DNA from: Parachlamydiaceae bacterium
GTDB lineage: Bacteria > Chlamydiota > Chlamydiia > Chlamydiales > Parachlamydiaceae
Assembly (NCBI GenBank): GCA_013698165.1
Contig: JACCVN010000574.1
Location: 1 to 10,661 of the forward strand
Length of the DNA: 10,661 nucleotides
Direction of reading: 5' to 3'
Part shown: positions 1 to 6,308 of the stretch, piece after piece
Layout of the letters: every line of letters starts with the position of its first letter
Position numbering within the stretch: position 1 is the first letter of the stretch
Made by a program: the position numbers and the translations under genes
Notes under the pieces: generated by a model
Databases searched by the model: none
What the model was told of the DNA's origin: nothing
The model's input: only the letters and a program-made list of their open reading frames with translations

Positions 1-198
1 CCGCATTCGCGGCTAGGGTGTTCATTTTGTGAAGTTTTTGGACTCATTTCTTCATGTGGTTTATCGCATATATGACGATGCAAATTATTAACTTAGATGT
101 TTGTGATTTGATCACGATATTTACTGCACAAAAGCAACACCCTACCAGTAGCTGCGGCAGTCTTCGCTTCGCTCGCATGCCTTGTTACGGGCTATATA

Positions 199-376
199 GA
201 GTAAAGTGGACCCCTATGTCTAGACAAAATATGCACTTCCAAAGCGAATGCTTATCTTCATTTAGAATATGAATAATTTTCATCTTCTTCTTCGTTGCTG
301 TTCATAGTGTTCATAAGTTTACAATTGTAAATATTCGCTTTTATGCTGTCTAGTTTTCGGGGTCCATTATACTTTT
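199..376. repeat. Imperfect terminal inverted repeats, possible IS or MITE relic
   Basis: The left end has AAAGTGGACCCC followed a few bases later by GTCTAGAC. About 120 bases on, the right end carries the reverse complement in the same order: GTCTAG, then GGGGTCCATTATACTTT. The arms therefore share TATAGA, AAAGT, TGGACCCC-like and CTAGAC blocks with small gaps between them. Ends starting with a GGACCCC-like block resemble those of some IS3-family elements, but this is recall and no transposase is present. The roughly 120 bases between the arms encode nothing recognisable. A deleted IS or a short non-autonomous element is the simplest reading; a chance inverted repeat is possible. Confidence 0.35.
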
Positions 377-489
377 ATCTATACAGGTTCTGATAAATTG
401 GGTAATGATAAGGCGTACGCATGTATGTAAATTTTGCTCTGCCCATTCAGGACTTATGCAATCACCTCTTAGGGACCTTTTTCGTCAAC

Positions 490-539
490 GTCCATTTCTG
501 TCCATGACGTCCATGCCCTGTATGTCCATATACGTCCAT
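490..539. repeat. GTCCAT array downstream of LOG gene (five units)
   Basis: Five exact GTCCAT hexamers begin at 490, 500, 509, 524 and 534 (steps of 10, 9, 15 and 10). The array ends three bases before the complement of the LOG gene's stop codon, so on the gene's own strand it is a run of ATGGAC units directly after the stop. The same hexamer with about 9-base spacing recurs at 3817-3885 and 3972-4001. The function is unknown. Confidence 0.7.
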
Positions 540-542
540 CAA

Positions 543-1223
543 TTAGAAGTTTTTCTTCACTTGGTTGCGTTGGAAATGGCGTTCAATTCCGTTGGCGACC
601 TCTGCAGGGTCGTCTGTGAGTTGAACGAGTTTAAGGTCTTCTTCTGAAATGCATCCGTGTGCGAGTGGTGTCTTGATAAGCCAGTCAATAAGCCCTTCCC
701 AGTAGGATTTCCCCATTAAATAAATCGGAAAATAGCTGATCTTTTTGGTCTGGATGAGTGTGATCGCTTCAAAAAGTTCATCGAGCGTACCCACACCACC
801 GGGTAGAAAGACGTAGCCTTGGGCATACCTGATGAACATCACCTTACGGATGAAGAAGTAGCGAAATTTCAAGTTGTACCTTGAGTCGATATAACCATTT
901 GATGCATCTTCTGTTGGCAAAGAAATACTCAGTCCGCAGGAGGCTCCTGAAACAGACTGAGCACCTTTGTTTGACGCTTCCATGATGCCTGGACCGCCGC
1001 CGGTAATGATTGCAAAACCCTTTTTAGATATATGTTGGGCTGCATCAATAGCTAATTGGTAGTAGGGACTACTGGGTGTTAGCCTTGAAGACCCAAAAAT
1101 TGATACTGAAGGGCCAATATTTGTCATGGTCTCAAAGCCATCAACAAATTCCGAAATAATTCGTAAAACACGCCATGAGTCAGTTGTGAACTCTTTTTGG
1201 CCACTATCATTATTAAAGTCCAT
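543..1223 (-). CDS. LOG family protein (TIGR00730-type nucleoside 5'-monophosphate phosphoribohydrolase)
   Basis: This 226-residue cytosolic protein has the Rossmann-like LOG fold. It carries the family motif GGGPGIMEA (residues 75-83), the second motif PGGVGTLDE (141-149), and the FFIRKVMF segment (123-130) with the conserved basic residues between them. Characterised LOG enzymes cleave the N-glycosidic bond of nucleoside 5'-monophosphates; older annotations as 'lysine decarboxylase' are wrong. The natural substrate here cannot be read from sequence. I start it at the ATG at 1223, which has AGGA five bases upstream. An in-frame ATG at 1349 would overlap the upstream membrane-protein gene by about 95 bases and add 42 residues unlike the family. 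It follows the DUF4383-like gene by 31 bases, so the two are probably cotranscribed. The stop is followed at once by the ATGGAC array. Confidence 0.88.
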   Translation of the reverse strand: MDFNNDSGQKEFTTDSWRVLRIISEFVDGFETMTNIGPSVSIFGSSRLTPSSPYYQLAIDAAQHISKKGFAIITGGGPGIMEASNKGAQSVSGASCGLSISLPTEDASNGYIDSRYNLKFRYFFIRKVMFIRYAQGYVFLPGGVGTLDELFEAITLIQTKKISYFPIYLMGKSYWEGLIDWLIKTPLAHGCISEEDLKLVQLTDDPAEVANGIERHFQRNQVKKNF

Positions 1224-1254
1224 GGGAATCCTATGAGGCCAGGGTGATGAGTTC

Positions 1255-1623
1255 TTATTTCTTCTTTCGGAAGTAGGAAATCCCAATATACAAAAATAGG
1301 ACGGCCAATGCGCCATACAACCAATTGTCGGCATTATTTGCCACGACATAGTCGAAAACTACTCCGGTGTTATGGTAGAAACCAAGGGCAGCCATAATTA
1401 AGAAGAGCACACCGAAAATGATAAAATAGATTTTGGAGGCTGCCGCACCTTTTATACCGCTGAATAGTCCAAGAAATCCAATTGCAAGGTGCAGAAAATT
1501 TCGCATAGTGTTGATGGCAAAATATCCGAAGAGCTTGCCTTCTTGGACAAATTCCGGCATGAAGCCAAAAACACCACTTAAGATAAATAATATACCTATG
1601 ATCATCGCAATAATTCTCAGCAT
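1255..1623 (-). CDS. DUF4383-like four-helix membrane protein
   Basis: This 122-residue inner-membrane protein has no known function. Four hydrophobic segments are visible at about 1-22, 42-58, 64-83 and 100-118. The second starts NFLHLAIGFLGL, which resembles the conserved N-H-G-G pattern of DUF4383 proteins. The protein ends in a basic RKKK tail, which the positive-inside rule would place in the cytoplasm. The ATG at 1623 is well supported by AAAGGAG about eight bases upstream. It is the first gene of a likely two-gene unit with LOG. A possible weak promoter lies near 1640-1680 (TATAAC-like -10 on the minus strand), but its -35 match is poor and I do not call it. Family assignment is by eye; membrane character is certain. 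Confidence 0.75.
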   Translation of the reverse strand: MLRIIAMIIGILFILSGVFGFMPEFVQEGKLFGYFAINTMRNFLHLAIGFLGLFSGIKGAAASKIYFIIFGVLFLIMAALGFYHNTGVVFDYVVANNADNWLYGALAVLFLYIGISYFRKKK

Positions 1624-1913
1624 TTCCGGGCTCCTTTTAGACTTGTTATAATGATACCCATCTCGGACAAAAAGTAGTTAACTTCACTCGGACGGAATAA
1701 ATTTCTAGCCTAATAGATCACGAGACTGTAAGCAAGAATTTTCTTTAAAGCTAAAATTGTCATCCTCCCATTTTTTAAGACCTGTCTGCTTATCACGCAG
1801 GAGGCAACCGACTGATCAGTCCCAACACGTCCAAAACGCGTGAACACCTCCACAACGCATCGGTATTCATCACACGTTAACACATCCTACTTGCTGTTCT
1901 TTGCTCGTGCGTG
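1624..1913. other. Intergenic region between GT92 gene and membrane-protein gene
   Basis: No gene is visible here. On the minus strand a 7-base stem (TTAACAC / GTGTTAA) spans the GT92 stop codon and about 1880, with a loop of nearly 30 bases and no following T-run, so it is a poor terminator candidate. A 10-base palindrome ACTGATCAGT lies near 1810-1819. A GGAGG-ATG pair near 1761 on the minus strand would start a 17-residue peptide, but the spacing is too short for translation. Confidence 0.4.
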
Positions 1914-2759
1914 TTAATGCGTATTGGATATGTTGTAGATGTTATTGTCATAGACGTCGTTGTACAAGGCTTTCATTTTTTTTAGTTCTTTGTCCGTTGC
2001 GCCCCAGTATTTTCGACGGGGAGACTGGACTGTTTCAAAGAAATGAAGATCTCGTAGCCAATAGTTATTGATTCGAAAAATATCGACACTAACGAAGTAG
2101 CTTTGAGAATCTTGAAGAGTTCTTTTTTTCTCTGTGACAGCGTGATTTGAAAGAAATGTAAACTGATCAGGGCTATCAATTTTTTCGACAAGGCGAGGCT
2201 TTACGATCAGTTTAACCCCTCGATTAACTTTAGAAGAGAGGGGAGCTCTGAATAGGAGGGTTTCAATAATTTTTTCACTAGGATTTAGGCTTGTGACCTT
2301 TCCTGTTCCATACTTAATTCGATTAATATATACGCCTGCATAATCCAGATAATTTGAAAGAACTGAATTTAATTTTTTTCTAGAAGGAGAAAATAGGAAC
2401 TCATCAGTATCTATGAATGCTATCCATTGACATTGATTTTTATGACTTTCTATACAGTCCATGTAGGCGTTGCACCGAATGAAACTCCAATGCCGGAGTG
2501 AAATATTTTCAAAAGGCCATTCCACCAATTCCACAACACCCCTTTTGATGTAGGGTTCTAAGATGTCAAGATAGTCATCGCGACTTAGGTTGTTGTATAA
2601 AAAAAAGTGTTCAACGCCTTGTGATTGATGAAATTCTATCCATTCAGGAATGTATGACGCTTCATCTCGAAATATACTACAGATTGAGAGCTTATATCTG
2701 TAATGTTGTGAATATAAAGACGAAGAAAAGAGGCATAATAATAGGATAATCCGTTTCAT
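1914..2759 (-). CDS. GT92-type (DUF23) glycosyltransferase with N-terminal signal peptide
   Basis: This 281-residue protein matches the glycosyltransferase family 92 / PF01697 layout. It opens with SICSIFRDEASYIPEWIEFH (25-44), the 'N/R-E-x-x-Y-i-x-E-W' block. Next come the FLYNN segment (53-57), the metal and nucleotide-sugar binding D-x-D in FIDTDEF (117-119), a YGTGKV segment (150-155) and a late H/N-rich acceptor-side region (205-245). Known GT92 enzymes transfer galactose or related sugars in eukaryotic Golgi, and bacterial homologues are mostly uncharacterised. The first 17 residues (MKR then a long hydrophobic run ending SSSLYS before Q18) look like a cleavable Sec signal. It is unusual for a nucleotide-sugar enzyme to leave the cytoplasm. 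No strong ribosome binding site is visible before the ATG. The upstream intergenic stretch contains palindromic element copy 1. Confidence 0.78.
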   Translation of the reverse strand: MKRIILLLCLFSSSLYSQHYRYKLSICSIFRDEASYIPEWIEFHQSQGVEHFFLYNNLSRDDYLDILEPYIKRGVVELVEWPFENISLRHWSFIRCNAYMDCIESHKNQCQWIAFIDTDEFLFSPSRKKLNSVLSNYLDYAGVYINRIKYGTGKVTSLNPSEKIIETLLFRAPLSSKVNRGVKLIVKPRLVEKIDSPDQFTFLSNHAVTEKKRTLQDSQSYFVSVDIFRINNYWLRDLHFFETVQSPRRKYWGATDKELKKMKALYNDVYDNNIYNISNTH

Positions 2760-2862
2760 TGATACTCTAAATTTTTTTTAATAATTCCCACAAGGATATT
2801 TAAAAGGATCAGAGAAGGCGCATGATGCCCGCTGAGCTGAAGATAATTACCTACAGCTCAGG

Positions 2863-3020
2863 CTCGACTTTAGGATTTTTAAGAGGGTGCAGACGCAAGA
2901 TTTTGATCCATAGCGATTCATAATTCATGCCCCAAACTCAATCGAGTTTGGGGGTATGAAGTATGAATCGCTATGGATCAAAATCTTGCGTCTAATACCC
3001 CTTAAAATCCTAAAGTCGAG
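2863..3020. mobile_element. Palindromic foldback (MITE-like) element, copy 1
   Basis: This 158-base near-perfect palindrome begins CTCGACTTTAGGA and ends with its reverse complement. The two arms of about 76 bases meet at CAAACTC-AATC-GAGTTTG, giving a 4-base loop. The arms differ at only a handful of positions, so the RNA or single strand would form a very long hairpin. It begins 36 bases past the stop codon of the SIMPL gene and fills most of the gap to the GT92 gene. No coding capacity is visible. No clear target-site duplication flanks it. Copies 2 and 3 (5353-5512 and 10261-10419) share ends, length and core. Confidence 0.85.
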
Positions 3021-3056
3021 TTAGCGTTGCCTTTAAAATGCTCCCAGGAGTGGTAC

Positions 3057-3794
3057 TTAGAGATTTGGAGCGATTTCATAGACAACATTGACGCTAGAGT
3101 TGATTTCGATATCTTCTGCTTTGATTGGGGGTGTTGCTTCAGCAGCCATAAATTTAGTAAAACGCATATCGCTTTGTTGAGGAGCGATCAGATTGGTATT
3201 TTCTAAGGACACTTCTAGGAGTTTAACTAGCTTGATATTCGCTGCTCTGGCGATGACTTCAGCATCATTTTTGGCATTTGTGGTGGCTTGGGTAATCGAC
3301 TGGTCCCAATGACTGCGTTGGTCTTTCAGGCCGAAGCTTATATTTTCAATGTTATTAGCCCCAGCCTTGCTGGCAGTGTCAATGAGCTTTCCGGCAAGAT
3401 CTAATTTATCTGTTTTAATGTTGATCGCATTGCTTACTTCATAGCCAACGATCGATGGTTTCCAATTTTGAGGAGGATCTTTAGGGTAGGGAGTATAATT
3501 AGGATGAATTGAAAAACGGCTTGTTTTGTAATCTGATTTGGGGAGACCTGCGGCTTCGATTGTTGCAATGATTGCTTGCATTTTAGAACTGTTTTCAGCT
3601 AAGGCAGCTTCCGCAGTATCACTAAGAGTGACAACTCCGATGGAGAGTTGCAGCTCATCAGCCGGAACAGAAAGCGTAGAGTGTGCCGTGAGCGATAATT
3701 TTGAGCGATTATCAAAAGAATCGCTAGCCATGACATTTGTTGCCAGCAATGTGAGTGCCGGTAAAAGCATCTGAAGAATTTTGTGATTCAACAT
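3057..3794 (-). CDS. SIMPL (DUF541) domain protein, exported
   Basis: This 245-residue protein has a signal peptide (residues 1-23, basic MLNHK then a hydrophobic run ending NVMA before SDS), so it is predicted to be periplasmic or surface-located. The mature part fits the SIMPL/DUF541 domain: the opening strand pattern LSLTAHSTLSVPADELQLSIGV (34-55), a helix of alanine-rich residues, the GYEVSNAINIKTDKLDLAGKLID segment near 117-139, and the A-x-x-A-x-x-D-A-E-x-I-A-x-A helix about 169-184. The function of bacterial SIMPL proteins is poorly defined, with links to oxidative or envelope stress in some species. AGGAGG five to six bases before the ATG at 3794 is an excellent ribosome binding site. 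The leader upstream of it is made of the 9-base GTCCAT repeats, and palindrome copy 1 lies just after the stop. Confidence 0.85.
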   Translation of the reverse strand: MLNHKILQMLLPALTLLATNVMASDSFDNRSKLSLTAHSTLSVPADELQLSIGVVTLSDTAEAALAENSSKMQAIIATIEAAGLPKSDYKTSRFSIHPNYTPYPKDPPQNWKPSIVGYEVSNAINIKTDKLDLAGKLIDTASKAGANNIENISFGLKDQRSHWDQSITQATTNAKNDAEVIARAANIKLVKLLEVSLENTNLIAPQQSDMRFTKFMAAEATPPIKAEDIEINSSVNVVYEIAPNL

Positions 3795-3816
3795 TGACTC
3801 CTCCTATATGGAAAAA

Positions 3817-3885
3817 ATGGACGGAATGGACGGAATGGACAAAATTGACGGAATGACTAAATGGACTAAATGGACGCACATGGAC
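3817..3885. repeat. ATGGAC 9-bp tandem array in SIMPL leader (eight units)
   Basis: Eight units begin at 3817, 3826, 3835, 3844, 3853, 3861, 3870 and 3880. Six are exact ATGGAC, one is ATTGAC and one has lost a G (ATGAC). Spacing is 9 bases almost throughout, with linkers such as GGA, AAA and TAA. On the minus strand, which is the sense of the SIMPL gene, it is a GTCCAT array ending about 14 bases upstream of the AGGAGG ribosome binding site. A transcript from UPF0158 into SIMPL would carry this array facing the one at 3972-4001. Confidence 0.85.
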
Positions 3886-3971
3886 AACCTGGAAATACAT
3901 GCACTATCACAGGTAGCGTTATCTATCTTTAACTATGACCTCTGTCTATGTGTTTCCATATGTATCCGTTA

Positions 3972-4001
3972 GTCCATTCCGTCCATTTAGTCCATGTCCA
4001 T
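3972..4001. repeat. GTCCAT array at the UPF0158 stop codon (four units)
   Basis: Four exact GTCCAT hexamers begin at 3972, 3981, 3990 and 3996. The last shares its final base with the complement of the UPF0158 stop codon, so on the gene strand ATGGAC units start inside the TAA. It is inverted relative to the 3817-3885 array. The flanking bases also partly pair (GGAAATACAT near 3891 with ATGTGTTTCC near 3950), so the whole 3817-4001 region is an imperfect large palindrome. Confidence 0.8.
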
Positions 4002-5215
4002 TATTTTTTCTTTTTTTTGTTAGCCGTCTTAGATTTTAAGATCGATCGCAAGGCTCCTTTTTTAGGAGGAGTATCTTTAACGGCGACTTTTTTTGCTGGT
4101 GCAGCTTTGACAGCCACTTTCTTTTTTGGAACTTTGGGCGTCAATTTGGTAAATTTAGTTGGCGCTGCTTTCGCTTTAACTTTAACAGGAACTTTGGCAG
4201 CTTTTTTAGTGACTTTTGCCGGAGCTTTTTTCTTAGTCTTACTTGCAGAAGGAAGGCTATCGTCATCGTCATCGAGGTTAAAATCAATTAATTTTCCTTT
4301 CTTTTTATCTTTTGATGAAGACGATTTTTCGGGATCAACCCATTTTGCAGAGATTTCGCGCAAAGCTAAAAGCGAAGACGAAACATTTGTTGGAGCGACT
4401 TCACCTTCAAAGGTGGGGTGGCGACGTTGAGGCAGAAGCTCATCTTCACCATCAAATTTTGCAGAGAAGTTTACCGCTGAGGAGTTATTTGTTTCAGGAG
4501 AAAATAGAAATGGGCGCAGTGATGATTGGACTGTCAAATAGATGTCACGGGCGAATTGAGGTTCAATTTCTTGTTTGATCGCTTGTTTTGGTGGGCGTCC
4601 TCTTTTTGGTCGAGGATTTAATGCTTCATTGGAATAATAGGTTTTTGCTTTAGAAGTAAGGACTTTTCGTGAAGCAATAATTTCTTTTCCAACTTTTGTT
4701 TCAAAAAAATTAGTTTTCAGTTTTTCAATCGTGGAGGTGGGTAGATCCAGATCTTCTTCAAAAACAAAGTGGAAGTGATTGCTTCGCAGCCATTCGATGA
4801 TCCTGATTCGCGAGCGTTCATGGTAGAACTGCTGCCATTTTTCAAATTCAGCATGGTGATCATAGATAAACTCCAAAAAATTCTCGCGCGCTTCTTTAGA
4901 TTGGATGATGTCCAAGAGCTTTTCTTTGGTATCGATATCGTAGACTTTTTCGTTGACGAAACCTTCCATGATTTTTTTAGTTTCATAGAATGTGAGCTTA
5001 GGGACGAGACAATATCTTTGGCTATTGGATTTCAATTCAGTGTCTAAAGCTGCAAGTTCCTCTTCGGATTTATCCAGATTGCAGTAAATAAGAAAACCTT
5101 CGACTCTATCGAGATAAAAATCGCGTTCATCATTAGATTTTCCAAAGGCCTCAATGAGCCGATGGCATCGCAAGATCAGAGGATTTTGAGCTTCCTGCTT
5201 GGACTTAGAGGTCAT
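4001..5215 (-). CDS. UPF0158 family protein with AT-hook and histone-H1-like C-terminal tail
   Basis: This 404-residue protein resembles the chlamydial UPF0158 family (C. trachomatis CT429 by position next to dapF). The family core covers about 10-195 and includes the acidic/aromatic stretch around ARENFLEFIYDHHAEFEKW (109-127) and RIIEWLRSNHFHFVFEEDL (138-156). A textbook AT-hook, KRGRPPK (204-210), follows. The next 100 residues look mostly disordered, with an acidic DDDDD run (315-319). Residues 325-404 are almost entirely Lys, Ala, Pro and Val repeats (KKAAKVP, KAAPAKK) ending in KKKKK, like histone H1 or chlamydial HctB tails. DNA binding, possibly nucleoid organisation, is a strong inference; the core function is unknown. 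AAGGA lies five bases before the ATG. It follows dapF and palindrome copy 2. Confidence 0.8.
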   Translation of the reverse strand: MTSKSKQEAQNPLILRCHRLIEAFGKSNDERDFYLDRVEGFLIYCNLDKSEEELAALDTELKSNSQRYCLVPKLTFYETKKIMEGFVNEKVYDIDTKEKLLDIIQSKEARENFLEFIYDHHAEFEKWQQFYHERSRIRIIEWLRSNHFHFVFEEDLDLPTSTIEKLKTNFFETKVGKEIIASRKVLTSKAKTYYSNEALNPRPKRGRPPKQAIKQEIEPQFARDIYLTVQSSLRPFLFSPETNNSSAVNFSAKFDGEDELLPQRRHPTFEGEVAPTNVSSSLLALREISAKWVDPEKSSSSKDKKKGKLIDFNLDDDDDSLPSASKTKKKAPAKVTKKAAKVPVKVKAKAAPTKFTKLTPKVPKKKVAVKAAPAKKVAVKDTPPKKGALRSILKSKTANKKKKK

Positions 5216-5282
5216 GACAATCCTTGAGAATTAAATTGTTTATAGCGGCATTTATCGGCCAGTGAACACATTAGCAATGCTG

Positions 5283-5338
5283 AATGGTGAATGCTGAGGG
5301 ATGAATAATTTTCAGCTTAACATTTATTATTCACCATT
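5283..5338. repeat. Perfect 10-base inverted repeat upstream of UPF0158 gene
   Basis: AATGGTGAAT (5283-5292) and ATTCACCATT (5329-5338) are exact reverse complements separated by 36 bases, and shorter pairs (GAATAAT/ATTATTC, GCTGA/TCAGC) nest inside. It lies between palindrome copy 2 and the UPF0158 start, 68 bases upstream of that start. It could be a further transcript-end structure of the dapF operon, a leader hairpin, or an eroded repeat. No T-run supports an intrinsic terminator. Confidence 0.5.
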
Positions 5339-5352
5339 GGCAAGCATACAGT

Positions 5353-5512
5353 CTCAACTTTAGGACTTTTAAGGGGTGCTAGACGCAAGATTTTGATCCC
5401 TAGCGATTTATAATTCATACTCCCAACTCGAATGAGTTTGGGATATGAATTATAAACCGTTATGAATCAAAAGATTGTATCTAGCACCCCCTTTTAAAAT
5501 CCTAAAGTCGAG
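5353..5512. mobile_element. Palindromic foldback (MITE-like) element, copy 2, overlapping dapF 3' end
   Basis: This 160-base palindrome starts CTCAACTTTAGGA and ends TCCTAAAGTCGAG, with the centre around CCCAACTC-GAAT-GAGTTTGGG. In this copy the pairing extends five bases beyond the ends (ACAGT / ACTGT), to 5348-5517. Nineteen bases of the element lie inside dapF and encode its last five residues and stop. The right arm differs from the left in the same places as in copy 3, so copies 2 and 3 share an oriented ancestor. Confidence 0.85.
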
Positions 5513-6303
5513 ACTGTGCCGGAAAAAGTCTTTGTGGCAGGCCCTGTCATAGTGACATTTACCGGTTCACCTTTTTCAACATCGAATGCGATTTCTAAAT
5601 TGCCTACCTGATTATGGACAGTAATTGGGGAAGGCAGCTTATACAAAAGAGCTGCAGCAATGGCTGCAGCGGTACAGCCTGTGCCGCATGCTAGAGTTTC
5701 CCCCTCAACGCCTCGTTCGTATGTACGGATGAAAATCTCGCCAGAGGGGGTCACAGTGGCAATATTGAAATTCACTCCTTTTGGACTAAATTGAGGGTGG
5801 TTGCGAAACTTGGCTCCTAATGTACTTAAAGGGAAACTTTTGTAATCGGGACTAAATAAAATAAGATGGGGCACGCCTGTATCAATGTGATGCACGACGT
5901 ATGTTATGTTTTCTATCACCAGAGATAAATTTAATCGGACGTCGAAGGGATTGCCCATCGTCAGTCTTATTAGACCGCTTCTAGGGTATGCTGTTAGCGT
6001 TTTATGCATAGTCTCTATCTGATACTGTTCTTGTGATATTCCTAACTCTTGAATGAATTTAATTAGACAGCGAGCTCCATTACCGCACATCTCAGCTTCA
6101 TTGCCATCGGGATTAAATATCCGCATACGAAAGTCGGCATTCCGGCTATTTTCTAATAGAATTAAGCCATCGGCACCAATGCCTTGCTGTCGATTGCAAA
6201 GGTGTTGGATACAACCCGTAGAATTAAATGAAGAGTTGCGGTTGTCAATCATGATAAAATCATTACCGCAACCTTCATATTTAGAAAAGGAGATTACTAC
6301 CAT
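5494..6303 (-). CDS. dapF: Diaminopimelate epimerase DapF
   Basis: This cytosolic, cofactor-free epimerase interconverts LL- and meso-diaminopimelate, giving the meso-DAP needed for peptidoglycan and lysine. It has 269 residues, the usual length. Both catalytic cysteines are present: Cys73 in EMCGNGARC and Cys206 in LACGTG. The N-terminal KYEGCGNDF (8-16), GIGADG (41-46), RIFNPDGNEAEMCGNGARC (61-79) and C-terminal MTGPA (252-256) motifs are intact. In Chlamydia, which makes LL-DAP by the DapL route, DapF has also been reported to racemise glutamate in the absence of MurI; whether this one does is unknown. The ATG at 6303 is only five bases past the clpP stop and lacks a good ribosome binding site, suggesting translational coupling. 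The last residues, STLGF, and the TAA come from palindromic element copy 2. Confidence 0.96.
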   Translation of the reverse strand: MVVISFSKYEGCGNDFIMIDNRNSSFNSTGCIQHLCNRQQGIGADGLILLENSRNADFRMRIFNPDGNEAEMCGNGARCLIKFIQELGISQEQYQIETMHKTLTAYPRSGLIRLTMGNPFDVRLNLSLVIENITYVVHHIDTGVPHLILFSPDYKSFPLSTLGAKFRNHPQFSPKGVNFNIATVTPSGEIFIRTYERGVEGETLACGTGCTAAAIAAALLYKLPSPITVHNQVGNLEIAFDVEKGEPVNVTMTGPATKTFSGTVSTLGF

Positions 6304-6308
6304 TGAAA

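Larger units (their letters stand above)
1..542. other. Gene-free left end with repeat remnants
   Basis: I see no convincing gene in this 540-base stretch. The short plus-strand reading frames at 54-272 and 405-647 have no recognisable domain, no good ribosome binding site, and composition unlike the neighbouring genes; the second runs over the 3' end of the minus-strand LOG gene. The region holds a pair of IS-end-like inverted repeats (199-225 and 346-376) and an array of five GTCCAT hexamers (490-539). It may be a decayed mobile-element landing zone downstream of the LOG gene. A gene reaching in from outside the left edge cannot be excluded. Confidence 0.5.

Noticed and set aside
449..467. 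Possible single IS end (GGACTTATGCAATCACC)
   Set aside because: It vaguely recalls some IS ends, but no partner end or transposase is in the window.
1224..1349. Longer LOG start at 1349 adding 42 residues
   Set aside because: It would overlap the DUF4383-like gene by about 95 bases, the extra residues do not fit the family, and the ATG at 1223 has a good ribosome binding site.
1713..1763. 17-residue peptide after GGAGG on the minus strand
   Set aside because: The GGAGG abuts the ATG with no spacing, and the peptide has no recognisable features.
1872..1920. Intrinsic terminator after the GT92 gene
   Set aside because: The stem is only 7 pairs with a loop of nearly 30 bases and lacks a T-run.
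3817..4001. CRISPR-like array
   Set aside because: Units are 6-base hexamers with 3-base linkers, far too short for repeats and spacers, and there are no cas genes.
3948..4430. Plus-strand reading frame of 160 residues rich in Phe, Leu and Ala
   Set aside because: It is the complement of the Lys/Ala-rich tail of the UPF0158 gene. The hydrophobic look is an artefact of reading AAA/GCA repeats in reverse.
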